Source: Amphirosellinia nigrospora
Taxonomy: Eukaryota; Ascomycota; Sordariomycetes; Xylariales; Xylariaceae
NCBI GenBank assembly: GCA_004123355.1
Contig: SCHM01000003.1
Location: 2,232,001-2,296,000 of the forward strand
DNA length: 64,000 bases
Direction: 5' to 3'
Below, in pieces: positions 11,901 through 26,334 of this stretch. Both the position numbers and the translations under genes were made by a program. Within the stretch, counting starts at the first letter, position 1. Each line of letters begins with the position of its first letter. The notes under the pieces were generated by a model. That model worked only from the letters and a program-made list of their open reading frames with translations. It did no database searches and was not told where the DNA came from.

Positions 11901-14900
11901 TAAAAAGTTAATATAAACAATCAAGTATACCACAAATATCAACATAAAGCCTAAAAAGGTTAAATACCTTCTCTGCTTTGTTTGCGATCGAGCTAAAGCT
12001 AAGAAATATATCTCGAAAAAAGCTATCGAAAAAGCCGATTATCTAAGGAAAATAACCTAAGTAGACCTTAGCTAGATTAAACTAGTCTTAATCGAAAGAT
12101 ATAAATATTTCTTACTTATAATAGATAACAATAATAAGTATCGCATCTTTAAAGTATATAAAACGAAAAATAAAACAAAAAGTACCGTCAAAGCATACTT
12201 ACAATGGATAAACAGAAAATTAACACTTTAGATACCCCAACTTAATAAAAACTACCAAAAAAATGCCGCGTCTTACGTATAAATAGTGGCAAAAAGTTCG
12301 GCATAAGGGATCTAAAGGTATTCTACAACGAAATAAAAGTAACTATTATTACTTCGTTACTTATAAATTAATACTAAAACAGTATAGTTAAAAATCGATA
12401 AACTTTATTTAAAATAAAACTAAAGCCTTATTTTTATAAACTAAATTATTAATTATATTTTAAGCATACGAAGTCTTAACAACTATATATATTTTTAATA
12501 AAACTAGTTAATTTATAATAAAAAGGTAACCCTAGCTAAAAAATATTTTAACTGCTTAAATTAAAGGAAAAATAACAAACTTAACTTTAACAATCTACGA
12601 ATAATAAGTATACGTTATATAATATTTATCGATAAATTTATACATATTAGCTAAAAACTAAAAGCTAAAAAACTAATATTATATTCTTAGATTATAAAGG
12701 TATATTTAATTATATAGTTTAGCTTACTAAAAGTAATAAAATATTATATATATCTATACGTAACTTTTTATAAAAGTGTTAAAAATATAAATAACGCTTA
12801 TAATCTTAGAAATATTATACGTTTATTATTTCTTAAAATATAGCGTAAATTTAAGCAGCGTTACTAAAAAATTAAAAATTTTACTTAGATATAGAACTAC
12901 AATTGTAATATTATCGAAAACAATATTATAAATAGCAAAAACAAACTAAAAAATATAGCCGACCGCGGAAATAAACAGTAAAACTGACCTTTATTATTAA
13001 GCGTAGCAAAAAAAAACCTCGAAAAAACTTAATTAAAAGCTTATATTTGCTATATAAAATAAATAAAAATTACCTTAATATAATTTATGCTTTAAATATA
13101 ATATTAAGCTAAAAAGGCAAAATATATATATAAATAATTCTACAAGCGATTTAAAATATAAAGCTAAAATAAATAAATTCAAAACTTAAAAAATTAATAT
13201 AATATTTATAGCTTATAAAAAACTAAATTAAATAGATTAAACTACTTTTATATTTTTAAAAAGCTGCTTTTATATAAATTACTTATAAAAATTACTAAAA
13301 AAGTTTATAGTAAAAATGTTTACTTTTAATAAACCTATTCTAAAAAAGCACTCGTAAAAAAAAATAAAAAAAATAGTTTAAAGCCGTATTTAAAAAAATA
13401 TGTAGTTTATTTAAACGTAATATTTTAAAATTCGTAAAACGTACAAAAGCTATTTATAGCTACTTTATTAATTTTATATAAGTATTTAAAAAAAAAATTT
13501 ATTAACTAGTAAACTAGATAAATATAAAGCCAGAATTTGTGCTTATAGGTTTATTTAGCGCAAAAATATTAATTATAATAAAACCTTTGCTTTTATAGCC
13601 CGAGTAGCGTTATAAAAAATTCTAATAGCTTTAATAGCCGCCCGAAAATAATACGTTATTTAGATCGATTTTATAGCAGCATACCTTAACGGAGCTCTTT
13701 ATAAAAAAATATTTATAAAGCAGTTTAAAATGCTAAAAAAATACTTCGAAACTTTTAAATTAAAACAAAAAAAGTATAACTAGCTAGTTAAAAAAATTAT
13801 TAAACTAATAAAGCCTTTATATAGCCTTAAATAATCAAAATATAAGTAATAAATTAAAGCTAAAAAGATTATAAGTAAGGTTAGATTTAAGCTTATGATC
13901 TTTAATAACGCTATATATATTAACTATAAAACAAAAAAAGTTATAGCATCTTATATAAATAATTTTTTAATTATAAGACTTAACCTAGATCATTTAAAAG
14001 GTATCGCTATAAAAATCAATAAAATAGTCCTAGCAAACAATTTAAGCCAAACTAACTAGTTTTTAAGCGTACGAATCGTAAAAAACAAAATTAATAACAA
14101 CGTAAGCTTTAATTAAAAATAATATATAACTAAAGCATTTAATTTTATTAGCTTAAGTTTAATATGCAAATATTTTATACCTATAAATACTAAAAGGATA
14201 ACTTATATTATAAAGCATAAAAAGAGCTTATTTTTAAAGATAAAATGTTTAATTATATTTTTTTACTTAATAAGTTAAATTTTTTTACCTAGATTACAAA
14301 GCCTAACATAAGCTTTACTGCTTTTACTTAGGCAAGATTTATAGCAAATCTTTCTAATAAATATATTAAAAGTATAAAACGATTAGCCAAATATATAAAA
14401 GGCACTTTAAATATATAAATTAAGTATAACAAGCTAAAAAAAGCTACTTATATAAAATTTATAATAATATAGGTTTATTTGCTGCTATTAATATTACCTT
14501 AGCATTAAACTTATAAAATAACAAGTCATTAATAAAGTACGTTATATTTTTAAATAGCGCGCTAGTACTATAGCATTCTAAATTATAATTAGTTATGGCG
14601 AAAAACTTTACTAAAAATAAATATATTATAATGAGCGAAGCAGCAAATAATCTAGCGTAAATAAAAAACTTTTTAAATAAACTTAAAGTGCTACTAAATA
14701 GTTTTATTATTTTTTTATATAATAACATAAAGGCTATAAATTAGTTTAAATATATAGCTATATTAAAGCAAAAGAAGCACATGAGAGTAATATATTATTA
14801 TATTAACTAAAAAGTATAAGCTAACTATATTAAGCTAGTATACGTAAAGTTAAAAGATAATCTAGCTAATAAGTTAACTAAACTACTAAAAAAAGCTAAA

Positions 14901-15654
14901 TATTAAAGGTTTTTATTTTTAACTTATAAGTTAAAGAAATTAGCAAAAAAAAAAACAAAGCTAGGCTTTTTTAGGACTTTATATAATAAGTAGTTAATGG
15001 CCTAAGCCCGTTTATTATTACTAAAAAAAAAGGATTATTAATATATTAACTTTTTTAAAGAGTGGTTAATTTAATGCTTTAGTACCTACAATGCCTTAGA
15101 ACTTATAGATTTTATATACGACCGATTCGATCTATTTTATTATATAATTAATAAGCTTGCTAAGTAGTAAAGAATAATATTTAGCTAGAAGTAACTAGCG
15201 TTACTTGGCTATTTTTTAGATCTTAAGGGGTCCTAAGGGTCTAGATCTAAAGGAAGTCCGGGGTCCTAAAAAAATAACGCTATCCGGTTACTTGTTTAAT
15301 AAGTACCCGGATAGGTATAAGAAAACGGTACTATTTTATTTTATATACCCCGTAAGAAATAAAATGTTTTAAAAGTTTTTTTTTAAACTTTAAAATAAGT
15401 AAGAATTATACTAAAATTATAATAGCAATAAAAGCGTTTATAAATAGCGATCTTAAGCTAAGTAAAAAATAGGTCCGTTTTAGAACAGGGTATATAGCCT
15501 ATACATATATAAATACTACGTTTGGTTTAATTAGTTAACTATACACTTTTAGTTATAAAGAAAAAAGTTTAATTATAGTACTAAATTAACTTAAAGTTTT
15601 TTATTATTTTTCTTTCGAAGCTTATAATACTATAGTACTTGCAGCTAGGAGGGG

Positions 15655-15973
15655 TATTAGTATATAAATCTAGTACCTAATTAGCCTAGTAATAGATTAT
15701 ATAATTACTAGTGCTTAGGTAGCTATATAGTATAGTAGCACATAGCTTTATATGTACGCTGGATATTACGCGGCACGCGTAAAAAAAGCCCTTTTTACGC
15801 GGGATAAAAAGAGTGTCAGGCTGCTATAGCTGCCTAGGCAGATTTTTTAATATTTAGTAAAGGAATAGCCCACTTAGTTCATAACCAGAAAACTAAAAGT
15901 ATATAATAGCACGAATACACCAATTAAGCTAACTAACCTAGTATTGCCCCCTAGTATCAACACTATTTCTATA
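15655..15973 (+). repeat. 3' LTR of the copia element
   Basis: Direct copy of 8670-8985, immediately after a purine tract (15647-15654) and immediately before the AAAAT duplication. Differences from the 5' LTR are almost all C/T and G/A, so they reflect RIP and cannot serve as a neutral clock. Confidence 0.85.
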
Positions 15974-18900
15974 AAAATTAATAATAATATATTATTAAAA
16001 ATACTTTAAAACTTTTAATAATATTAGTTTTTTAAAGGTTTTATCGTATAAAACTTTAAATAACTAATAATAACAATTTATAACGTAGCGTTTAATATTA
16101 CCGTATAGCCCTAGCTATTAATACCTTTAAAAAACTATATAACACGTTTTACCTTTGCTTAAATATACCGTTACTAATTATATATAAGCTTTTTTAATTA
16201 TATATTCTTAAATTATTTATTTCTAATATTATAAATTTTTTTTTATATAAAAGCAAATCTTTTAATATAAATTAATCAAAATATATATTAACGTAAGCCT
16301 AAATTTAATATTTGTTAAAACTAATATTTTTATAGTTAGCCGCTAAAATAATATTAATTAATACTATTTTTAATAGCAATAATAGTTTGAAGTCTTTAAA
16401 AGCGCAAACTATTATACTTTTTAATAATTATACGTTTATAGCAAACTTAAACAAAACTATTATTCGTTATTTATTTTAAATTTATTTTTATATTTTTATA
16501 TTTTTATAAAATCGGGATAAAATATTAGCTATAATTTTTTAACCTTAGTTAATATATAATTATAAAATTATATTAAATAATTAATTTAGCCTATTTTGCT
16601 TATTATAAATTTAAAACTTTTTTGTACTAAAATATTTTAATATAATATAATTAATAATTATAATAAAAAGCTTTTATTTTTAAAGCTTTATAAATTTAGC
16701 CTTTTAATATAAAAAACTTTTTATAACAATAATATTTTTTTATTAAAAATATTATAATTAAGCTTTTTTTTTATAACGTTTTTAAATAAAAAATAACTAG
16801 CTTTTAAAAATTATTAAAACTATTGCGTTATAATAGCATACTTATAGCTATACCGTTTAATATATCGGTTTTATATAAATCTTTAATTTATATAAAAAAT
16901 ACTAAAAAACAAAAACCAATATTAAAGCTTTTTTTAAAATATTAAAAGCTTATTAATATTGTTTAATTTATATTAAATTTATACTTATTATAATTAATTT
17001 ATTTAAAAGTTTAATAATATACCTATACTTTTTAATAAAACGTTTATAAAAGTTATAAAATTTTAAAAAAAAACATATTCTTTATAATATAGCTTTTTTA
17101 TTTTTAATTAGTAATTATTAATATCGGATAATTTTTATTTTATTTTAGTTAACTTTTATACTTTTTGTTTTTATAATAAAACTTAAAAACTTAATCTAAA
17201 TAATAAAAAATTCGTATTTTTTTAAATTAGTTTATAGTTTAGCTTTTTAAAAATAAGCTAGCATTTTATTTATATATTTTTATATTCTAGCTTATTATTA
17301 AAATAAATTAAAATATTATTAATATATATTATAAAAAATATTTAAATATTTACTTAAAATATTATTAATAAAACATTAAAATATTAATAGTTTATTAATA
17401 AAACTAATAATAATACCTTAAATTAATAAATACTATATTGTATATAAAAAACAATTAAACACTTATTATTTTATAATATAAATATAATAAAAACTTATTA
17501 AATATCGATTTTAATATAAACTTTAACTTTAGCTAATTAAAATAGCGTTTTTTTTACTAATAATAAAAATATCGATCTTTTTAAATAATACTATTTAATT
17601 TATAATAATTTATATAAAATTATAACAATTTATTATTTTTTATAGCGAATAATACTAAAGCAGCTTATAATACGTTTATAAGTTCGATAAAATTTTTAAG
17701 CAAGTTTTTTTATATATACTTTCGGTATATTTTAGCTTTATTTAACGATATTTTATATAAAATATTATACTTTAACAACTTTAGTTCTTTTTTAATTATA
17801 ATTTTATAGTTTACCCCGGTTATTAAAAAAGCAATTTGTTTAAAGCTATTTTACTAAATATATTTAAATATTCGTAATATTATTTAAATATTTTACGGTA
17901 AGCTTTTTTACGTAATTCTATTTATTTTTTAATAATAGCTTGTTTTTTTTTATTAAATAATTTTTTTAAATTTTATTATAAATAATACTATATATTACTA
18001 TATTATCCCGGCGTAAAGTTGCCGCGAAAATAAACGTATTAATAGTAGCAATTTATACCGGCCTTTATTTATACTAGCTAATAATGTCTTTTTTATAATA
18101 TATAATTTATACTTATTTTTAATAACTTTTTAATTAGTTTATCTATAACTTTTATATAAAGCGGGCTTTATATAAATAGTTTATAATTATTTTTATTTAA
18201 AGCTTTTATTATATAATTAACCTTTTATTACGTACGGTTGCTTTTTATATTAAAGTTAGCTTGTAAAAGTTATAAAATTATAATAAATATTTTAAAATAA
18301 TAAGCTTTTAATAAAAGCTTTTTTAGAAGTTTTTTAGTTTTTGCTTTAACTTTATAATTTATTATATAGCTATACTATTATTTTAAATATAAACTTTATA
18401 TTTTTTTAGCTTTTTAGTTTTTAAAAATATATTTATAATAAATTTTTATTTTATTTTTTAATCTATAAAATATTTTTTTAAGTTTATTTTTAATAGTTAA
18501 TAATAATAATTATAATTTCGGAATAATATTAATAGCTTTTTATATATAATGTTCTTAACTTAAGCAATTATTATAGTAACGTTTATTTTTAAGCTTTATT
18601 ATTTATTTCTAACGATTTATATTTTATTAGTAACTAAAGTTCTAAATTAAATTCTTTGTTTTATTTATTAATATATTTTTTAAATAGTATTTAAGTTTTT
18701 AATTAAAAAAAAATAATAATTTTTTTTAGTAACTTTATTAATATATTATAATAATCGAAAAACTTTTTTTAATAATTATATTATATTTTATTTTATTATT
18801 AAAAATAGCGTATTAAATATAATACGTTTTTAAACTTAAAAATATAACTAAAAAGCTAGGTTTATAGTTTAAATTATTTTTTTATTATATTTAGCAATTA

Positions 18901-21161
18901 TATTAAATTAAAACTTTATTATTTTTTTAGCTTTAAATATTTTATAATTTATATTATAAAGTTTACGTTTATTAATAAATATATATTTATTTTATATTAA
19001 ATAAAACTAATATAAATAATATAAATTTATATTTATTATTATATATTTTATAAATAAAAGGTTTTTTTTTAAAAGTTTTTTTAAAAAGTTATATAAAATT
19101 TTTTATATTTTTTTATTTTTAACGCTAATATTTAGTTATTTTAAAAAAAAAAATAATTATTTTAAGCGTTATTTTTAGTTATTCGTTTAAATAAATATTT
19201 TTATAACTTTTATAATAATTTATTAATATAAATATATTTAATCGCTTTTAGTTAGCTTTTATAAAATAAACGCTATTATAATAATTTTATTTATAATAAA
19301 TAAAATATTAACTTTTTATTATTAATAATTTTATTTATTTAAAATTAAGCTTAGTATATATTTTTTGCTTATTATTAGCGGTTTTTATTTAAATAATGCT
19401 ATAATATTTAAAATATAGTTTTTAATAACTATTGCTTTAAAAATAAGTTTTAAGTGCTATACCGGTTGTAATATTTTTTCTTATTTTATTAATAGTTTTA
19501 TTTTTTTTATTTTTTTTTTATTATTGCTTTAAAAAGTTTTTTTATTATTAATAATTATATATAATAATATAATTATATTTTAAAAAAATACGCTTAAATT
19601 ATTAAATTTAACAATATAAAACTTGTTTAAATATTAAAGCAATATATTATATATATTGCGTTTATATTTAGCTTTATTAATTTGCGCTAAGCTAATTTAT
19701 CGAATAAATTAAATTTTAAATTTTAAAAACTTATTAAAAGCTTTTATTATAAAATATTTATATTATAAGCGCGCTTTTTTATATTTATTAAAATTATAAT
19801 ATTAACTATATAAATGCTTTAAAACTTTATTATAAATTATTAATATAAATAAGCTATTAAAATTATAGCTTTAAATAAATAGCATTAAATTTTCGGATAT
19901 AGTTTTTTTTATATAATTAATAATATAATTAATTCGCTTTTTTTGCTTAACTAATAGTTAGCATTTTTTTTAAGCTTTTTTTTTAAAATATAAACTAATA
20001 TTTAAACTTAATTTTAAGCTTATTACTTATAAGCTTATTAAAAATAAAAATAAAAAAATACTTAACTTTAATAAATTAGTTTTTATTAAACGCGGATATT
20101 TTTATTATATAAATTATTTTAGTACGCATAATAGCTAAAATATTTTTATATTTAAAATATATTATAGTAAAAATAACTATAAATCGCTTAATAATAAGTT
20201 TAATTTTTATAAATTTTATAAAAGTAGCTAATTGGACTATTTTGTTTTTAAATATATTAATAATTTTTTTGTTTTTTATATTTTATGTAAAATAGTTCGG
20301 TTATTTTTTTAAAGCAATATTACGTACTATAGTTTTATCCGCTAAAATTTAGCTTTATTTAAATTGTAGCTTTTTTTAAACCTAAATAAAATAACAAACT
20401 ATTTTATTAAAATAATATTTTATATTTTATATTATAACGCTTATAATCTTTGTAATATTATATAAGTTTTTAATAATATTACTATTTATAGTAAACAAAA
20501 AAATCTAATTTTATATTCGTCGAAAAAAAGTTAAAGTTTTTTTTAAATATTTTAGTAAATTAAATAACTATTATAACCGAATTAAAAATAAACTACGCTT
20601 TTTATTTTAACATAATAATAGCGATAAAAAAAACTATAGTTTTTTTATTTGTTAAAATATTTAGCAAATATTTTAACTTTTACTTTTATATTTTTTTTAC
20701 TTCGGATAGTTTATACGTATAAATTTATTTATTTATAATTAAAACAATAAATCGCTTATAATACTTTATAGCTTTATTATTTAATAAAATATTATACTTA
20801 TTATATTAATATATAAGTTCTAGGTTTAATTAATTATTATTTTTTCTATTTTGTAGCTTTTGGTCGTAATATATTCCCGATTAATTATTTTATTTATTTT
20901 TTAACAAACAAATTAATAAAACTTATTTAATAAATCGCGCTTAAGCACGCTATTATTAATAAAGCTTATTTTATACAAATATTCTTTAGCTATATAATCT
21001 ATATTAAACTATATTAATCGTTAAACTATAATAATTATTTTTTTATTAAAAGCTTTTTTAAATATTTTATTATATAATTAATTAAATTTAACCGATTTAG
21101 TTTTTTTTTATTTCGTAAAAATTTATCGTTTTTTTAAACAATAATATAATTAAAATAAAAT

Positions 21162-21422
21162 AATAATAATATAATATAAATAAAAATTTAAATATTTAAT
21201 TTACCTTATATTAAAAGCTAATATTCTACTTAAAAAAAAAAAAAAAAAAATACTAATACATTAACTTACAAATAACAATAAATATTTATAAATATATGCC
21301 CCACACCGCCTAGTACTGCCACCACATACCGCCTAGCCCAATACTGCCACACATTCCCTGTGGGGCAGCCACAGTACAGCCACAGCCACAAATAAGTGGG
21401 TCAAAAGAGTGGGGCTATAACA
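21162..21422 (-). repeat. LTR of the minus-strand retroelement (5' LTR)
   Basis: Right-hand copy. It keeps GC-rich stretches (for example around 21300-21415, CCACCACATACCGCCTAGCC) that are eroded in the left copy, so it is the better guide to the original repeat. It ends CTATAACA at 21422, next to the ATATC duplication. The start is approximate because of a small length difference. Confidence 0.72.
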
Positions 21423-21427
21423 ATATC

Positions 21428-21514
21428 GCGCCCCACTTATACTTTTTATACAGTCCCCCCCCATTTTTAGGAAACACACTAACAATAGCATTTTTTATCT
21501 ATAAACCACATAAT
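21428..21514 (+). repeat. Left terminal inverted repeat, second part
   Basis: Continuation of the left inverted repeat after the inserted retroelement: GCGCCCCACTT, a run of Cs, CATTTTTAGGAAA, and ATTTTTTATCTATAAAC pair with the right end at about 26335-26419. Differences between the two arms are mainly C/T and G/A. Confidence 0.75.
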
Positions 21515-24500
21515 AAACATTAATTAAAACTTATTTCTATATTAAAAATAATATTTTTTAATGTTTTAAAGCTTAAAATACTTAAAAAAGCCTCGAAAAA
21601 TAAGCTTAATATTTTAAAAGCTATAAAAGCCGCCAAATTACTATTAAATCTATATAAAATAATATTAGCTAAAAAACGCATATTTTTTATAATAATATAA
21701 AAAATTATATAAAACCTTTATAATTACTACTAAAAGCATTTATTATATCGCTAATTATAATAGTTTATTTTTATTATTATTTTTATTATTTTTATCGCTA
21801 AAACTATTACTTAGTTTATTTAGTTTTCCGAATTAATTAATCTTACGAAAAAAAAGTTAGCCGGGCTATTTTTTATCGTATAAACTAAGTATAATAAAGT
21901 TTACTATTATAATTATACGTTTTAATAATTTTACTAACAAAAAAATCGAAATATTTTTATATATAATATTTCTAAAAAATAAAAAACAAGCTATAAAAAC
22001 TACCGAAAAAAAAATAATATTAATAATAATAATAAACATAATAATAGCTTATATAAAATTACAATTATTAAATAAGTTATTAATAATAAAAAAAAATAAA
22101 TTTAAAGCTAACTTTATATTTATTAAAATATTAAAAAAACCCTTTAAAAATAAACATTTATATATAACTAATAATATAAATAACTTATTAAAATTAAAAA
22201 TAATATTTTTTAACTATTATTATTATTAATTTTGAAGTTTTTAAAATATTAAAATTTTTAAAATATTTTCTTAATTTTTATTGCTACTTTTATTATCGTT
22301 ATTTTTTTTTTTAAAATTAATTTATTTAAAATAATAAAAATATTAACTAATAAAAAAATCTCGAAATTTATTTTATATAAAAAACGCCATACTATTATAA
22401 TTTTTAACGCTATTAACTTTATTTTTTATATTAATAAAATATATAAAATATTATTTAACGATATTAAAAACGAAATATTAGCTGCCGTATAAAAACATTT
22501 TATATATTATTACTTTAATAATATTACTTTTAACGCAATTTTTATAAAAGTTAAATTAAGCTTTTAAATAAAAAAATAAACATTTATATATTTAATTACG
22601 TTAAACTTTATAGCAAATAATACTTTTATATTTATTAATAATTATAAAATCGCTAATATTTTAAATTTTTAAAAAGTATATTTATTACTATTAAATATTT
22701 ATTTAAAGTTAAAAATATTAAAAAAACAAGCCTAATAATACTAATAAAAAAAAAAAATCTTTAAAAATAAATAGTTTTATTATAAATAATTATATTATAT
22801 ATTTATTAGTATTTATTATATCTACTATAAAATATACTAAATTTTAATATATTTTTTAGCAAATATAATAGCTATAATATATAGTACTATATAATAACAT
22901 ATATAAATAAAAAAATAAAAAATATTATTATATATTTATAATATTATTATAGCCTTTATTAAAATTTAATATAGTTATAAATATAACTATATATTTATAA
23001 TAATATAATAAATTAATAGTTTTTAAATAAAAAATAACTATATTATAAGTATTATAAACTATAATTTATTTTTTTTAATATTTATGCTATATATAAATTA
23101 TAATCCTGTTTTATAAATATTTGTTTTTTCGCTAAAAATCGATAATTTTTTTTTTTTAAAATAAAAATCTTTTTTATAATTATTATTTTAACCCTTTTTA
23201 TTTATTATAGCTAGTTATAAATATTTTATTATAAATTAATACTATAAATAATATTATTAATAAATAATAATAATATATATTAAATATAGTTTAAATATTT
23301 TTAATTTATTAAATATTTTATTTATTTTTTTAAAAATAATATTATAACTATAAAAATAATCTTATAGTTTTTTGCTATATAAAAAAGTCCTACTATTATT
23401 ATATTAGCTAAGAAATTTTCTATAAATAATTTTTTATTATAAAAAAATAAAAGCTATATATAAAATACTTTTATTTGTTTTATTAAATACTTTTAAGTAA
23501 TTATACGCTATTTAAAAAGCCGGCTATTCGAATATAAAAAAGTAGCAAAAAGCTATTTTTAAAGCTAGAAATAATTTATAATACTTTTAAAATACCGTTT
23601 TAAATAATATAAAACCTTTAAAGCTATTTAAATAATATAAAAATAATACTATTAATATAAATCTATTAAATATAAATAACTTTTATATTTATTTTAGCTT
23701 AAAGATTATAAATACCGCTATTATTATTAAATTAAGCTATTAATAACTTTTTTAAAGTATAATATAAGGTTATTTTTATTAAAAAAACTATTTATAGTAA
23801 AGTATAACTAGTAATAAATCTAGCTAATATTTACTTTTAAAATAAATTATAAAGTATTTTATATAGTAGTTTTATAAAAATATAAATATATTAACTTTTT
23901 TAGATAATATTATTATAAATATATATAAAATTTTTTAACTTATTAATATAAAGCTTTTTATTTTTAAAAATAAATATAAACTGCTAAAATTTATATATTA
24001 ATTTATTTAAGCAGTTTTTTAAATAAATAACGTATAATAAAATATATTTATAGCTTTAAAAATAGTTTTAAATATATAAAATATTAATTTTTATAATATT
24101 TGCGAACTGTTTGTTTTTAGTTTAAGCACTATAAAATATTTAAAAGTATATATATATAATTATATTATTTTTATATTATTTTTTAAAAATAAAGGCTAAA
24201 TTTAATATTTAAATATGTAAAAATAATAATATTAAGCAATTATTACGTATATAAACCTTAGTAATAATATCGCTAAAACTATTATAAATAATAAATAAAT
24301 ATATAAATCGCGTAAAAATAATATTATTAATATTATTTATAATAGTTTTACTTTTTATAATAAGTATTTTTTTTATTTTTATTTAACTTGCTATTTTAAC
24401 CGGTAAAAAGCTTTTTTTTAATCGAAATAATTAATAATAATAATATTAAAAATAATAATAAGCGCTAAAAATTAAATATAACGCTAAATATAAAAATAAA

Positions 24501-25544
24501 AACTATTAATACTAAAAAATACTTTAAATTATATAAAATTAAGCTATAAATTTAAATTATATTCTATTTATTGTTTTAAAATATTTTTATATAATATTAT
24601 TTTATTTACCGATTTTTTTTACGTAAGTATATAAAAAAGTACTAAATTTATAATCGTTAATAAATTCGTAGTTTTTTTACTTATTATAACGCTTTATATA
24701 TATTTTTAATATATTAAAAAAAGCTTTAATAAAATTAAAATTAAATAAATATAAAAATAAATACTATAGCTTAATTTTATATATTTTTAACTTATATATA
24801 GCTATAAAATAATAAAACTAGCGTTATTTATTATAAAAACTAATTAAAGCTTAAAAAACAAGTTTATTAAAAATAATATTTTTTATAAAATTAAATTTCG
24901 AAGCTTTTTATATTAGTTAAACTTTAATATATAAATATTATTTCGTTTAATATATTATTTATAATAATTATAAATAATATATTAAATTAATTATTTTGTT
25001 TAATAATTTCGAAATAAAAAAATATAATTTTTAAATGCTTAATTATATTAATAGTTTATATTTTTTTATTAATACTAAATTCGTTAATAAAAATAAATAT
25101 ATTAACAATAAAGCTTACGATTTAATAAATATAAAACAGCTATTTTGTAAAGTCTTATTATACTACTTTAATTTTTAGCTTTTTTATAACTAATCGACTT
25201 TTTTTAACTAATTAAAGATTGTTTATATAAATATATATATTATACTAATAAGCTAAAAACTATTATATTTTATCGAAATATAAATTAAAGTAAATATTTA
25301 GCTTTTCGATCAATATTTTTATAGCTTATAAAAATAGCTTTAATATATTAAATTAACTATATAACTTTAAAAACTAATCGGTATAGCTTTAAAAGTTATA
25401 TTATTTTTAATAACGCTATATAATCTTTATATTATAGCTAAACTAATTATTAATTTTAGCATTTAATAAGCTATTATTTATAATTATTACTAATATATTT
25501 ATACGTTAAAATAATATTAAATAAAGCTTTGTTGCTATTTTAAA

Positions 25545-26270
25545 AAGTTCGAAGGCTATAAAAGCTTTAAAAGTATAAAAAACGTAGATCTAAAACTATT
25601 AGCACGTAAAACACATATTTAAAAGCTATAAAAGCTTTAAAAGTACAAAAACGCAAATTTAAAACTATTAATATATAAAACGCGTATTTAAAAGCTATAA
25701 AAGCTTTAAAAGCATAAAAACGCAGATTTAAAGCTATTAGCATATAAAACGCGTATTTAAAAGCTATAAAAGCTTTAAAAGCATAAAAACGCAGATCTAA
25801 AGCTATTAGCACATAAAACGCGTGTTTAAAAGCTATAAAAGCTTCGAGGGCATAAAAACGTAAATTTAAAGCTATTAGCGTAAAAAACGCTGTTTTTAAA
25901 AGCTACAAAAGCTTTAAAAGTATAAAAAACGTAAATCTAAAGCTATAAGCATAAAAAACGCTATTTTAAAGCTATTAATGCAAAAAATGCTGTTTTTAAA
26001 GCTATAAATATAAAAAACGCTATTTTAAGGCTATTAACGCAAAAAACGCTGTTTTTAAAGCTACTAGTACGTAAAACGCGTTTTTAAGGGCTATAAAAGC
26101 TATAAAAGCGTAAAAATCGCTAATTTAAAGCTATAAGCATAAAAAACGCGTATTTAAAAGCTTCGAAAGCTTCGAAGGCGTAAAAATCGCAAATTTAAAG
26201 TTATTAACGCAAAAAACGCAATTTTAAAGCTAATAATACCAAAAACACTATTTTTAAAATCTATAAAAGC
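25545..26270. repeat. 69-bp tandem array (minisatellite)
   Basis: About ten imperfect units of roughly 69 bp built on AAAGCTATAAAAGCTTTAAA followed by an ACGC(A)-ATTTAAAGCTATTA-TAAAACGCG(T) segment. The first four units are most regular, and because 69 is divisible by three they give a repeating 23-residue open frame on the minus strand (25567-25812). Later units drift and shorten. The array lies just inside the right inverted repeat of the outer element and is probably part of it; the open frame is a by-product. Confidence 0.8.
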
Positions 26271-26334
26271 TCTATATATAAATATCGCTATTTCTAGTAA
26301 AAAATCGTATTTTTAAATAATTAAATGCTAACTA

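Larger units (their letters stand above)
8670..15973 (+). mobile_element. Ty1/copia LTR retrotransposon fossil
   Basis: A complete but broken 7.3-kb copy, flanked by an exact 5-bp duplication AAAAT (8665-8669 and 15974-15978). It has LTRs of 316 and 319 bp and a possible primer-binding site right after 8985. A gag-like region spans about 9.0-10.7 kb, with a lysine-rich coiled-coil-like stretch near 9.2-9.4 kb and the trace of a zinc knuckle near 10.5 kb. An integrase-like region with its zinc-binding section lies at about 11.86-12.4 kb, a reverse-transcriptase region near 13.5-14.2 kb, an RNase H-like tail before 15 kb, and a purine tract AGGAGGGG just before the 3' LTR. Integrase before reverse transcriptase defines the copia order. 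Coding parts carry many breaks (dozens) of RIP type. It is the youngest layer of the nest. Confidence 0.85.
6966..21422 (-). mobile_element. LTR retroelement fossil (minus strand), host of the nested copia element
   Basis: Direct terminal repeats of about 260 bp lie at 6966-7227 and about 21162-21422, flanked by an exact 5-bp duplication ATATC (6961-6965 and 21423-21427). A polypyrimidine run just inside the left repeat (7229-7239) reads as a polypurine tract on the minus strand, placing the element's 3' end at the left. Without the copia insertion its length is about 7.1 kb. The interior is heavily RIP-eroded and broken throughout; no domain is recognisable, so Ty3/gypsy versus copia cannot be decided. 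It is younger than the outer TIR element and older than the copia element inside it. Confidence 0.75.

Noticed and set aside
14459-14728. An 89-codon minus-strand hydrophobic frame
   Set aside because: It is antisense to the eroded RNase H-side region of the copia fossil and has only AT-rich low-complexity composition.
15974-21160. Assignment of the middle LTR element to Ty3/gypsy
   Set aside because: No reverse transcriptase or integrase motif can be read on either strand, so only its LTR structure is claimed.
25567-25812. An 81-codon protein of repeated 23-residue units
   Set aside because: It is a by-product of the 69-bp tandem array, whose period is a multiple of three; no start context or conservation supports translation.
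25545-26270. Possible CRISPR-like array
   Set aside because: Units are contiguous tandem repeats without unique spacers, in a eukaryotic genome.
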